Positions 22,388-34,196 of a stretch of DNA of 64,000 nucleotides are shown here, in pieces (position 1 is the first letter of the stretch; each line of letters opens with the position of its first letter). Source of the stretch: Phlyctochytrium arcticum (Eukaryota > Chytridiomycota > Chytridiomycetes > Chytridiales > Chytridiaceae); the NCBI GenBank assembly GCA_025602905.1, contig JAHLKI010000001.1, positions 2,356,001 to 2,420,000 on the forward strand, given 5' to 3'. Under the pieces are notes generated by a model, which ran no database searches, was not told the origin of the DNA, and saw only the letters and a list, made by a program, of their open reading frames with translations. The translations under genes and the position numbers were made by a program.

Positions 22388-24564
22388 TTTGCTTGATTGT
22401 TTTGGTTTTGCGTTAACTGATCGGAATAGAGTCTAGGATCTATGTATATACGGGGTGGTTGTTAAATGTACAGTTGCCGTTGAATTTTTTCTTGCGTTGC
22501 GGCCGGAGGTGACGTATATAGGTCTTAGATCGGCTCTATGGCTGTCAAAGGGTGGTCGTATAAGGGAGTGGTGGAAAGTATATATGTGCAGAGGCGGAGA
22601 TGGGGACAAAGTCTATTATGTACAGACGAAGGAAAAGAACGTTAAAGTCGTCGTCGGCAGCGTCGTCGTCGTCGAATGTTTGTGAAATTGGCAGCAGGGA
22701 AATCGCGGCGAGCGACCGTCTTTTTGGTGGAAATCGCCGTCTTCCGCAGCAGCCCCAGGCAGGCCCGCGCCACATCACGTGGGCGCAGCGCACATCTGAA
22801 ACGCGTCGCCGCGCGCGCTCTCGACGCGAAACCGTGTTTTGGGTTGTTTTGGCGGCGCCCCAGCGTAGGGCCCGTATAGCAAGTTTAAAAGTCTGTGTGA
22901 GGGCTTATCGCAGAGGTTCATTAACAACTTTTCTCTATCATATGAAGCAACTTGCCTGTATCGTATTAGCAATTCATCAGGAAAAGGAAGTCATTATCCT
23001 TGGCAGCGGTTATGCAAAACGGACCGCAGACTCAGCTCAGGGTGGACATGTCTACTGAAGCCGTCCTGCCAACCCATCTACGAGATGATACATGTAGCCA
23101 GCATCGCAACTTTGTCTCACCGGGTCGGGTAAGTCCCGCGGTTGTGCCCATGCGCAAACTTTTGTGTAGATAGCCGTTTCATGAGAGCTCTTGAGTCTGC
23201 GCGGTGCGCGCGTTATACCCAGAGCGCCCTGACATGAACTCCGACATTAAGAACCCCTTGATGTGTATATATGCCCGCCAAAGGTACAATTTGCTGTTAA
23301 TTTCCCAGTACCCTGGGTGTTAGCGCAGGGGGACCTGACATGACACCATACATCTAGATATGTTTCTACCAGAATTGTCCCTGTAAACTATAAAGTGTTA
23401 TATCAAGGGAATCTTGAGCATTCGCCTGACCATCAAGCGACCTTACTCCTACAACAACGAACGACCCGCATCTCAAGCGAAACTACGGCATACATGCTGT
23501 TTGCCAAAACAGATCGGATGGCCCCTGCAAGGCAACAGGATTCAGAAGAACAAGGGCATTGAGCGCTACTGGAATAACAAAAAGATGGATGGCAACGACT
23601 ATAATCAATTGACGTTCATTTATTTCGCAAATTGTTTCCCTTTTTTTAGAACCAAGTGCCAATCTTGATATACACAGATTCCCTGACCTAATCGAGACGT
23701 CCGCTCCCGTAAAATCACTAAATATATTGATGCCCTCTAATTCGTTCCATGCTGCCAGGATCCACACAGCAAACATATTAAAAAGGCGAGGCTCACGAAG
23801 TTGTATGGCTCTCAGATTCGTTCGTCTGTGAATCATGGCAACATGTGTATTGAGCCGGTGATTTGCTTTATTAGCCGTAGTTTGTGGGCACGGCAAAAGG
23901 TACTGGGGGCAGCCTGTAGTGTGTGCCAGAGTGTTACTATTGTAAATGTTCCGTCCATTGGGTCGCACTCAGACTAAAAGTAGTTTGATAAAATCTTGAT
24001 ATTTGCTAAATCGATACGCTGATACCCGAGGGTTCATATGTGCTTGGCTTGTTTGATCTCGGAAGTATCGGGGCCAACCTTGGAGTATTCTCACCTTTCA
24101 AGTTTCCGTTCCTGGTGATGATAAAGCAAAGATACAAAGTTCACATTTCATCGTTTAGTTTCTGGTGGTGTTGGCAGTTCAAGGCTGATTGTGCTTGCTG
24201 GTGCGTATTGTGCATGGGCCATGCCCTGAAAAACAAGCAATCCAGGATCTATCCGATGTAGCGGGCCTCATAACAGCTGGCTGAGGCCTTCCTGTGGTCT
24301 TTTGCAGCGATGAAGGTATGAACTTTCGACGTGTCAAAATCATTTCCGGCGGACTGTCATTTTGGAAATTGTGACCATGTACTAAGCCACGCCGATCCTT
24401 TTGACTTTCTGAAATTTTTTTGGCCCAAAAACTCGCCATAATAATTGACAAAAGACATTTCAGCATAGAGAGCCCTACTCTTTCAACAACCAAGACCCGC
24501 AAGTCGAAAGTAGTGCGTTCTCTTCTGCACCTTTACAAGACCGTTGGGCCTCTTTGTGCTCAGT
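22388..24564. other. Gene-poor 2.2 kb stretch
   Basis: No gene supported on either strand. It contains a GTC/GTCGTC-rich microsatellite-like run (about 22640-22678), CG-rich DNA near 22780-22850, and ordinary AT-rich sequence after 23200. The last 150 bp are the RRP5 promoter region. Short open frames here lack sustained protein-like composition and recognisable motifs. A non-coding RNA cannot be excluded, but no tRNA cloverleaf or B-box was seen. Confidence 0.5.
24411..24422 (+). promoter_or_regulatory. Possible RRPE-like A/T element upstream of RRP5
   Basis: A GAAATTTTTTT stretch about 150 bp before the RRP5 start resembles the A/T-rich rRNA-processing element found upstream of ribosome-biogenesis genes in fungi. 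It is short and AT-rich motifs are common, so the assignment is tentative. Confidence 0.2.
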
Positions 24565-27500
24565 ATGGCGCCAGCACAAACAATGGCGGCCGGCAAGAAG
24601 CAAAAGACCAAAACTGGAGCCTCCAAAGCCAAAACCATTCCCCCAAAACCTTCCACTCCCATCTCCAAAACCCGCCAATCAAAGCCGGAAGCTGCGACCC
24701 CACCTGCTGCGAAAGCTCCTACGCCTCCAGTCCCTGTAACTACTGCAGTTGTTGCCCCTATGACTGAAGAGTACTTTCCTCGAGGAGGTGCTTCCGCTCT
24801 GACCCCTCTGGAGTATCGGGAGGTTACTGATCAAGCTCGGGAAGACGCCCTTTTTGAGCAAGGAATTGAGGATGACTCCAACACTCAAAAGTCCAAATCA
24901 TCCAAAAAGAAGCGAAGGCGAGGTGATGATGATACAGCAAATGGAGGTGAAGAGGCCGCTGCCGCAGGGAACAAGAAGGGCCGAACCGGGGAATTGGCAT
25001 CTTATGCAGAATATCTCTCTTTCAAAAGACTGAACGTGGGAATGAGCTTGCTGGGATGCATCAAAGAAGTGAACGATCTGGATCTTGCCATCTCGCTCCC
25101 GGATCAGCTCACCGGTTATGTCTCGATCACGGAGATTTCTGATGAGATTTCCGCTTTAGTAGAAAAGGCGGCCAATGCTGGGGATGAGAGTGGTGACGAG
25201 GATGATGGAGAACACGATATCCCCGAGTTACGAAATCTGTTTACCGTTGGACAAATTGTTTCGTGCGTCATTGCCGACATCGAGCAACAGGCAGATGAAT
25301 CATCTGATAAAATCAAGCGCAAAGTTGTTCTATCGATGAAGCCACAAGCTGTCAACGCCAATTTAACCGCGGATGAGCTTGTAGAGGGCCAGAGCATTGC
25401 CGCTGTCATTGCCAGTGAAGAAGATCATGGCTTTGTTCTCAGCACGGGTATCAAAGGAACATCGGGCTTTTTGTTGAAGAAGAATGCGGCCAAATTTGTC
25501 AAAGAGAGCAACGAAGGCAGGCCACTGAAAGTTGGTCAGTGGATTTACGGTGGTGTCCTCAAGGTCGACGATACTCGCCGGATCATCTCTGTTACTCTTG
25601 ATTCAGCTGCTATGACCAAGTCGTCGATCCCAGCTGCTCACGCTGCTGGTTTTGATACGCTCAAGGCTGGTGCAATGGTCAACACCAAGGTCAAGTCTGT
25701 ATTGGAGAATGGATTATTGCTCACGTTCCTTGGGGTTTTGGAAGGAACAGTCAACTTGGCTCATATTGGATTCGTTGTACATGACGCATCAAAGGATCTA
25801 CACGAACATTTCAAATCTGGACAGAAGATCCGTGCCCGCATTTTGCACGTTAACCCTTCGCGAAAGACTGTTGCTTTGACTCTTGCCCCTCACCTTTTGG
25901 GCAACACTCCTTTCAAATTCCCACCAAAGCTCGAAATCGGCAGCATCATCACCGATTTTATCGTCGCACGGGTAAACCCCAAATTGGGAATTATGTTTAC
26001 GCATCCTGAAGCAGGCTTGGCCTTTGCACACATCTCTCGCCTCTCCGACACTCCCATTGACAAAGTCGAAAAGAAATTCAAGGCGGGGCAGACGCATCGC
26101 GCTCGTGTTCTTTCTTTTGACCCGTGTGATGGACTACTTCAAATTTCTTTGCAGAAATCTGTCCTTGAGCAGGCTTTCTTGCGCCATGCCGATATCAAAT
26201 GCGGCATGTCAGTGAAAGGGTCGGTCGTGCGAGTCACATCTGCTGGCATGGTCATTGCTTTGACCAACTCTATCAATGCCTTTTGCCCCAAAACTCACAT
26301 CTCCGATATCGTGCTGACGAACCCAGAAAAGAAATTCAAGCCTGGAGTGGCAATCAAATGTCAAGTTTTGTCCGTCGATCCCAAAAGCAAGCGTGTGATT
26401 GTCACCCACAAGAAGTCTCTAATGAACTCTACTTTGACCAAGATTACAAGCTACGAGAACATCAAAGTAGGAGAGCTTGCCCATGGAGTAGTCAGCGCCG
26501 TCAAGGACTTTGGATGCATCATCACCTTTTTCAACGACGTCAAAGCCCTTGCTCCTTTGGCAGAGCTCAGCGAGAAATTTGTGCAAAAGGCTTCAGATTT
26601 GTATACCGTCGGACAAGTAGTGAAATGTCGGGTGTTGACGGTGGACCCTGCTGAAGAGAAGATGCGAGTCAGTCTCAATTTGATTGGCAAAGGAAAGGGT
26701 GCCAGCACACCTACTGCAGAAGGTCTTGCGTCATTGGAGGCCCTGGCTTTTGGCCAGCTTGTTAACGGTCAGATTATTTCCCAGCTTGCGGATGGTGTTC
26801 TCGTTGAGATCAAGTCCGCTCGTGTTCGTGCTTATCTTCCAAAACACCATCTTACTGATGATGCGTCAAAGATTGGTGCCCAGCTCAAGGCCATGCGTGA
26901 AGGAACAGTTCTGAAAGACTTGGTTGTGATTGGCAAAGATGTCAAGAAGGGGCATGCTATCGTATCTTTGAAGAGTTCGCTCGTTCAAGAAGTCAAGGGG
27001 CGCAAATCTGCCGATTCACCCTCTTTCGAGGATTTGAAGGACGGAATGGTCTTGCCGGGATACGTCAAGAACATTACAGATCGGGGATGTTTTGTCGGTT
27101 TGCTTGGAGATCTGACTGGTTTCGTTCGTCTCCACAACGTATCTGATGGATTTGTGACCAATATTGGGGACGTCCTATCCGTTGGCCAAACCGTTATCGC
27201 CACCATCATCAAGATTGATCAAGACGTTCGTCGCGTTGAGTTGAGTTTGAAGTACTCACAAATTAGTGCCCAACCTGAGGCTCTGGAACGCTTCGATAAG
27301 ACTTTGCTACAATCGCTGTTCAACCAAGACTCTGGCCCTAAGGACAAGGAAGCGGCCAAGTCTGCTGAACTAGCATGGGATGACTATACCTTGGGTGCTC
27401 TCGTCAAAGGCAAAATCACCAGCATCAAAGACACGCAAATCAACATTTCCTTCGAAGGCAAACACAAAGGCCGGATTCACATTACTCAAGTCTTTGACAA

Positions 27501-30248
27501 GTTGGAAGATATTGAAGACGTCAAGCATCCGCTTGCACACTTCAAGGTTGGAGACGTCGTTGACTGTAAGGTCGTCGGGTACCATGACGCGAAGAACTAC
27601 CGAACTCTGCCATTCTCACGAAAAAAGTCTCCCGCGCAAATGGCTATTGAATTATCGGTACGACCCGAGGATATGAAGTTGCCCGCTGGAGAGCTGAGCG
27701 ATGCGTCAAAGAATATACTGACTTCCTTGGATGGCCTACCAACCGACGCCTCTCAATCAATTCTTGGTTTTGTACAGAGTACTGAAGATGATGCCGTTTG
27801 GGTCCACATCTCGCCCTCTCTTCTTGGCAAAGCTAGCCTCCTTACCCATTCCAACGCCCTTTCGGTCATACGCAAACCAGGCAAGCATTTTCCTAAAGGA
27901 GCGGCCGTACTTGTTTGGATTCTCAAAAGTGATGTTGACCGCAAGCTGCTTGACCTCTCCTTGTCACAACCTGGATCGACCCACTGCCCTACTCTGGAAA
28001 CGGTTCAAATTGGTCAAAAGTTAGTTGGCCGCGTCAAGTTCTTGCAGCCTGGTCAAGGCATTACGGTGCAAGTCGGAAGTGGGCTGCACGGGCGTGTTCA
28101 CATTATTGATATTGCAGATACGTACGTCGAAAAGCCGCTGGAGAACTTTGTCGCTGGCAAAATTGTCGAGTGTGTAGTCATTGGAATTGATACCGCCAAG
28201 AAACAGCTTGATCTGTCTTTACGGCCCTCACGACTTGTCAAAGAATCTGAAAAATTGGAAGTCACCAACCCTGAAATCAACAGCATCACCGACATCAAGG
28301 CAGATACATTGGTCTCAGGTTACATTCGATCAATCTCTAATGCCGGTGTTTTCGTCGCCCTCAACCACAACTTATCCGCTCGCGTCAGGATCACTGATTT
28401 GTCTGACGCCTTCATCAAAGACTGGCAAGCCGCGTTTACCGTTGGTCAGCTCGTCACAGGCCGTGTTTTGGCTGTGCACATAGATCAAAAGCGAATCGAC
28501 CTGTCACTGAAACAATCCGTCATTGACCCTTCTTCTGCCCCACCAGTCAGCACTTCAACCCCCGGCACCAATGGCGCGCAAACCAACCGTTCCGCACCCA
28601 AATCTATTTGGGAATCGCTTGCCCCCGGACAAAAGCATATTGGAACCGTCAAGAAAGTTGCTGAATACGGAGTCATTTTGTCACTGCCCGAGCTTTGCAA
28701 CATCTCTGGTCTCTGTCACACGTCAGAATTGTCGGATACTCCAATTGTGGATATATCGCGCGTCTACAGTGTTGGCGACGTTGTCAAGGCTTGCATTCTC
28801 AAGGTTGATCTAGAGAAGCGTAAAATCTCCTTTGGATTGCGAGAGCAGTATTTCGATGAATCAGACAAACAGATTGACGAGAATGTCATGCAGATTGATG
28901 GTTTGGGTGCGGATGCTGCGGTGGAAATGATGAATGTTGACGAGGAAGACGAGGTCGATGAGATGGATACTGGTTCAGTCACTGAAAACGAGAGTGATGA
29001 GAACGATGAGCATGACGACGAAGAGGGCGAGGAGGACAATATTGCCGGACTTGCGGTACTGTCAGGCATGAGCGAAGTTGGGGAGGATGATGACGACGAT
29101 GAAGAGGACGATGACGAGGAGGATGACGATGAAGAAGAGGAGGACGCAGGAGCTCTTGACGTTGGAGGCTTCAATTGGGATGGTACTGCTGATGACTCGG
29201 ACAAGGATGATTCTGACGAAGACAGTGATGCAGAAGTCGATGTTGCTGATGGCACGGAAACAACAGAGGACCAACAAGCAAAGAAAAAGTCCCGTCGCGC
29301 CAAGCATCGTGCTGCATTAGAGGCCGAGTCAAATATCACAGCCGCTGAGAATGCACTTTTGGCTGGTCCGACAGCACCCGAGCTGGCATCTGATTTTGAC
29401 CGTCTGCTTCTGGGATCTCCAAACTCGTCTTTTTTATGGATCAAATACATGGCTTTCCATCTGCAAATGGCTGAAATTGACAAGGCTCGTGATATTGCCG
29501 AGCGTGCATTACAGACCATCCACTACCGTGAAGAGAAGGAAAAGATGAACGTTTGGGTCGCTCTGCTCAATCTTGAGCACACATACGGAACTGAGGAGTC
29601 GTTGCAAAAGACTTTTGATCGGGCCGTAGCAGTAAACGAGCCAAAACACATGTACATTCATCTGATCAAGATTTACGAACGCTCCCAGAAGCGCCAAAAG
29701 GCCGACGATACGTACAAGATTGCGCTCAAACGCTTCTCAACATCATCCAAGCTCTGGTGCCTATACGGTCTCTTCCATCTTGTCCACAACAACCAAAACC
29801 TCGGACTGTGCCGAGCGACTTTACAGCGCTCATTACAGTCATTACCCAAACGCAAACACGTCAAGACCATTTGCAAGTTTGCTCAAATGGAGTTCAAGTA
29901 CGGGGAACCGGAACGAGGGCGCACAATCTTTGAGGGCATCATCAGCAGTTACCCTAAACGAATCGACCTTTGGAGTGTTTACTTGGACATGGAAATCCGC
30001 AACGGTGACGTTGGAGTAACAAGGTAAGCCCTATTTAGCCAGCTTGGTGTATGAAATGACAGATCACTAATTTTATTCCTTCGAACAGACATTTGTTTGA
30101 CCGGGCACTCGCACTCAAACTGTCATCGAAAAAGATGAAGTTTTTCTTCAAAAAGTATTTGGAATTCGAGAAGAAGCACGGCAACGCCGAGGGTATTGAG
30201 AGAGTCAAGGGCATGGCTGTCGCCTATGTTGAGCGACTTGGCCAGTAG
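24565..30248 (+). CDS. RRP5: rRNA biogenesis protein RRP5 (PDCD11 family)
   Basis: Nucleolar factor required for cleavages that yield both 18S and 5.8S rRNA. ATG 24565 opens a Lys/Pro-rich tail. An almost intron-free exon of 5.4 kb runs to 30024. One intron (about 30025-30088) precedes a 53-codon last exon ending at TAG 30246-30248. By eye there are about 13 S1 RNA-binding repeats, each with a GxxxxGxV core and a ...HISD/ELSD end (for example LKDGMVLPGYVKNITDRGCF and DTLVSGYIRSISNAGVFVAL). A long acidic Asp/Glu tract (about 28940-29240) follows. The C-terminus consists of HAT/TPR helices (LWIKYMAFHLQMAEIDKARD, RTIFEGIISSYPKRIDLWSV), which contact the SSU processome. Total about 1,880 residues, normal for the family. 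Confidence 0.97.
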
Positions 30249-31271
30249 GGGTGGTAGTCTACATATACATATTTATGTCACATACTATTTATTATCATTT
30301 GGATCAGTTGTCATTTCCCTTCATGGGCAGAGTTACGGGGACGCCAGATATGTTCACCCTTGAGATCCCCACGAACAGTGGCTTTATTGAAGTAGTAGGG
30401 GGGAATCATGTACGTACAGGTCCATGAAGACTATAAGAATGGCTATCATCGTACCCATCGTACCTGAGAGCGCCGTGGCCAGCACGAAAGAGGCCTGCAC
30501 CGACTGCAATGGCATAATCTCCTGATGATTATTTCGGGGACCAAATAAGACAGACGCTTGGCGGTTCTTTCAAAAGCAAAGTGAGCTTAGCTAGCTCAGA
30601 TGTTCTCAGCGTACACAAAAATGCGACATTTTCTGTCCGAAGATGGACCTCTCACCGTGAAATTTAACCCTTTTGGGTTGATTTTGAGCCCATTTTGGGA
30701 CACAAAATAGACCAAAATGAACTAAAGTAGCCGTAGACCGCGGTTCAGGAATTGGGCAACGCAGATAGTGCGACATGTCGCATGTTTGTTTATATTCGGA
30801 GTTTGCGCTTCAACCAATCGGTTACTGGAAGGAAGGGCGTTGGCAATGGCGAAAAATCAGCGTGGTCGAACACAGTGACTTTCACCCTGTCTTGGTTCAC
30901 GTTTGTAATTTGGTATACAGATCGTAGGCACAGCCCGTTGGGTACATCATATGAGAAGCTCCACAGGCAGAAAAATGGTCTCTAAGGAGTCTCATGCTAT
31001 AGTACCCAAAGAATGAAGTACGCAATCTGATTACACTCCAGCCGGTGAAGAGGCCTGTGGGCCGTGGCTGGTTACATTGAGGGCCTAAATCATTCGTTAT
31101 GGTACGCACATTTCATTATTTAAACATGTCCAGGGATGTTTTTTCATCGGCAATCAAGTAAGAGGCATCATACATTCCAGAATCCAGAATATATAATCCA
31201 AAATTTAGACTTTGGAAATGTGGGGTCAATCGGAATGTGATTGTGTGCCCATCCATAGCAATCGGAACGGA
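30249..31271. other. RRP5 3' flank and gene-free DNA
   Basis: About 1 kb with no recognisable gene. AT-rich, with multiple stops in all frames. Marks the left border of the accessory region. Confidence 0.5.
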
Positions 31272-31680
31272 GCGTGGGAAAGTTCGAGATCGAGCCCGCG
31301 TCTGGGCCCGCGTGCTAAAATACCCCTGGCCGCAAAATCGGCAAAATGCCGAGATTCCGCGGAATCAAGAAGAAGGAACACTTCTGGTATCCAGGCCGAA
31401 TGGCAAAAATCAGAGAATTGCTCTGATATATCCCCATTGGAAATGTATAAATATTTCATCCTTTAAATTGTGGTTCCACACTAAGCGGCATCGCAATAGA
31501 TCCCGTACGTTAGGTCGCACCCAGAGAAGGCCTTGAAAAGAAAAGTGGACGGGGGAACGGAAGAGGGCCGGCTTTTATAGGGATTTGGCCTGTGGCGCGG
31601 GGTCAGGTCAGGCGGTTGGAAAAAAGTAAAAAAGCATCTTTCCGGAAGGGGGATGATGGGCTTGCCACTGTCCATGTGAT
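31272..31680. repeat. Direct repeat, copy A (~409 bp)
   Basis: Nearly identical to 37521-37929 in the same orientation. Shared sequence starts at GCGTGGGAAA and ends at CATGTGAT. The copies differ by a few substitutions and two compensating small indels. The repeat contains TATAAATA (about 31446-31453), a TTCCGCGGAA palindrome and an A-rich run. No ORF of its own is convincing. It could be a long terminal repeat, a short non-autonomous element or a segmental duplicate. Confidence 0.9.
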
Positions 31681-32802
31681 CTCCCTGGCGTGCGCAGACC
31701 TCCAACGATCCGTCGAGAGTTTCTATGCAAACTCTCGAACAACGGTGTCCTATATGAGTGACCACCTCAAATTTTAATTCGTAGTAGTGCAACATCCATA
31801 ATTTTTCAAACGCTAGAAAAAAGCCCGAAAGCGTACTGTACTCATTGAGGGATTCGCTTCCACGTCTTATTCATGTGTTTGGTATATTCTTGAGAGGATA
31901 TTTCGGGTTGAGATTCCCAATCTCGCGTCCCGAATCTACAGGAGTTCCCACGCGAGAACAACACGAGTTGGGTGTTGCTATGGCGAACAGCAAATGCATA
32001 GCCACTGGAGGTGGCAGAGTGGTGGTGCCTGCACCAGGAACAGATGGACAGCTTTTGTCTTTGTGGGCAGACGTGACATCCGATATAGCCATATCGTGCG
32101 TAATAATTCATTGCCATGGCATTTCCATCATTTGAAAAAGCCTTTATGAGGGAAAAGGGAATCTTTTATTCTAGATCCTGTCACGCTTGCCACGAACCCC
32201 CAACTTAGGAGTAAAATTCTATTCTCGATCTGTATCTCGGGGTAAATATTTTACAAGATAACTGAGTTCAGTATTGGCCCGATCTCCCAAAGTGTAACTA
32301 TGATCCTAATATATGCTACTCGTGTAATTTGGTAACATCTCTTCCGTCTTCTCAAGTCCACCCGCTCCGCTGCAAGTTGGTGCGAACGTTGCGCAGCATT
32401 GAAGCATCCATCGATAATTCGCATAAGGCGAGGATCCATCGATCGGATCCGGGTGTGTTTGAGAAAGGGGCCGCAGGCAAACATTGAAGTTTGAGCTAGG
32501 CCAAATGACTATGCGTTGGCGAATTCCCCAGGTCCAACGATCAAACCAGATTGTCGTAAATTCGGATGACAGTTGTTTTTCACAACATCAGTCACAGAAG
32601 AATAGAAAGTACATGTGAGATGAGCGACAATTGCTATCAATCAGCTATGATAGCTTGCTGCCAACTTCTGACACCAGAGTCTACTGGACTGTACCGATGC
32701 ATCAAATTCCTTTGCAAATGACCACCTTGGGAAAAAACGGCCGCTCAATTGATAACAATACCTAGACAGTCGCCCAGATCATTTTTGGATTCTGCCACAT
32801 CC
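31681..32802. other. Between-repeat DNA without a recognised gene
   Basis: No homologue seen. One minus-strand frame near 32251-32484 (MFACGPFLKHTRIRSM and basic residues after it) has protein-like composition, but I could not connect it to other exons. No reverse transcriptase or transposase motif was found. Confidence 0.4.
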
Positions 32803-33927
32803 TTATGAGCAGGAAACGATACGGGATAGAGACGCGGACTGGGAATCAGCAAGTGGAGTCCCATGTGGTAGCAGCAATAGCAGAGGGTTACTCCTGCTTA
32901 GATACTCCAATGCTTGGGACAGTTTGCTCAGAGACACCAAATTGGCATTGGACAGCAAAGTTTTATGTACAAGTATTAGTTTTTTAAAGTATTTACAAAT
33001 TAGGGGTATAAAATAAATAACTAAGATTAAAGAATAAGTAAGGGTATAGGGTATAGGGGTATAAAAAATAAGTATGGGTATAGGGGTATAGGAATGTACA
33101 AATAAGTAGAAAAGAGAAATATTTACATGGGAAACCCTTGTCCTCCCCACACTATTTCCCGGGACCAGCCCGGGTGTGGGGGGTAAGAGGGGGGGATAAA
33201 TACACCCTTTTCCTCCCCACACTACTACCCGGGACCTGCCCGGGCGTGGGGGGTAAGAGGGGGGAAGGGGGGAGGGGAAGGCGGGATTAGGGGAGGGGGT
33301 AGATACAGCCGAAATAGTGGAGGTGATGGTGGTAGGTACAGGTGGTGGGATGTGTTGACCGGCCAGCGGCATATGTACAGGTTGATGGATAAGTAGAAAT
33401 ATGTACAGTGATGCAGCCTTTCCCCGGGGCGCCGTCGTCAGGGCGGATGTAGATACAGCGGGAGTTGTGGAGGTGAGGGAAATAGGTACAGGCTGTGGTG
33501 TGTGGTGGTGGGACATATGTACAAGTTGATGAACAGGTACAAACATGTACAGTGATGCAGCCCGTTCCGAGGGCGACGGTGAGAGCGCCATGGCCAGGTC
33601 ATAAGATGGTGGTGTCGGTGCCATGATGGTAACTGTTGATCCCCATAGCAGAGGTGGATATTCTGTTGGTGTTGTCAGCAGCTGGCAGTTGGTGGTGTTG
33701 AACTCTTGTGGTGGTGATGGCAATGGTCGGCAATTGGAGTCGCCAACGTTGCATAGATGGGGAGGTGTTGTCACGATCATAGCGGCTAGAGAAGTTGCCG
33801 AAGTCTTTGTTGGCTTAATCGATGATTGGCATTGGCCAAGTGGAGGGTATGATGCGTGAACAGTGACGTTGACGGCAGCTGGTGGTGCTGGCATAGGATG
33901 CGTCTTGGGTATGGTTGATGCGACCAT
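32803..33927 (-). CDS. Doubtful ORF, Pro/Thr/Ser-rich, overlapping tandem repeats
   Basis: Open for 374 codons but probably not a normal gene. It spans GC-rich hairpin repeats (about 33132-33260) and a ~150 bp tandem duplication (about 33300-33590). The duplication makes the translation repeat itself (AASLYMFVPVHQLVHM and later AASLYIFLLIHQPVHM). The C-terminal third turns abruptly from Pro-rich to Ile/Tyr-rich because it crosses AT-rich microsatellite DNA. It has no introns, no known domain and no protein-like family signature. Expression data would be needed to call it real. Confidence 0.2.
   Translation of the reverse strand: MVASTIPKTHPMPAPPAAVNVTVHASYPPLGQCQSSIKPTKTSATSLAAMIVTTPPHLCNVGDSNCRPLPSPPQEFNTTNCQLLTTPTEYPPLLWGSTVTIMAPTPPSYDLAMALSPSPSERAASLYMFVPVHQLVHMSHHHTPQPVPISLTSTTPAVSTSALTTAPRGKAASLYIFLLIHQPVHMPLAGQHIPPPVPTTITSTISAVSTPSPNPAFPSPLPPSYPPRPGRSRVVVWGGKGCIYPPLLPPTPGLVPGNSVGRTRVSHVNISLFYLFVHSYTPIPILIFYTPIPYTLTYSLILVIYFIPLICKYFKKLILVHKTLLSNANLVSLSKLSQALEYLSRSNPLLLLLPHGTPLADSQSASLSRIVSCS
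33000..33115. repeat. Short tandem repeat, GGGTATA-type
   Basis: Imperfect copies of GGGTATAG / GGGGTATA separated by AT-rich spacers. The array is degenerate and about 110 bp long. Confidence 0.75.
33132..33262. repeat. Two GC-rich hairpin repeats
   Basis: Two ~63 bp units, each reading CCTCCCCACAC then CCCGGGACC, a one- to two-base loop, GCCCGGG and GTGGGGGGTAAG. Each unit is an inverted repeat able to form a long stem. The two copies differ by only a few bases. Confidence 0.85.
33299..33590. repeat. Tandem duplication, ~150 bp unit, two copies
   Basis: The stretch running from GTAGATACAGC through GTGGAGGTGA, GTACAG, CATATGTACA and GTGATGCAGCC occurs twice, at about 33299-33446 and 33447-33590, with moderate divergence. 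GTACA words recur within each unit. Confidence 0.8.
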
Positions 33928-34196
33928 CAGTTAGTAGCAAGGGGTTGTAGCCAGATTGATACCAGTATTGGTAGAGGTTGTGATGAGCCAAGTGATACAG
34001 AAAGTAGGAGGTATTTTTGAGCCAAGTGCGGGATTTTATGAGACCGGGGGGAAGCGAATACCCTCGGCTTTTATAAGAAAAATCCCCGCTTCCCTCCCCC
34101 CGCAAGCTTCGAGCGCCTCATGACGATATTTCTTGCGAGAATCTTCCAAGATCCTCATTGCTCGCTTTTTGCCAACCACTGAACAGACCACGACGA

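Noticed and set aside
28764..29519. Long minus-strand frame with poly-Ser
   Set aside because: Exact antisense of the Asp/Glu-rich tract of RRP5; GAN codons read as Ser/Ile runs on the other strand.
33132..33262. CRISPR-like repeat
   Set aside because: Only two palindromic units with no set of spacers, in a eukaryotic genome.
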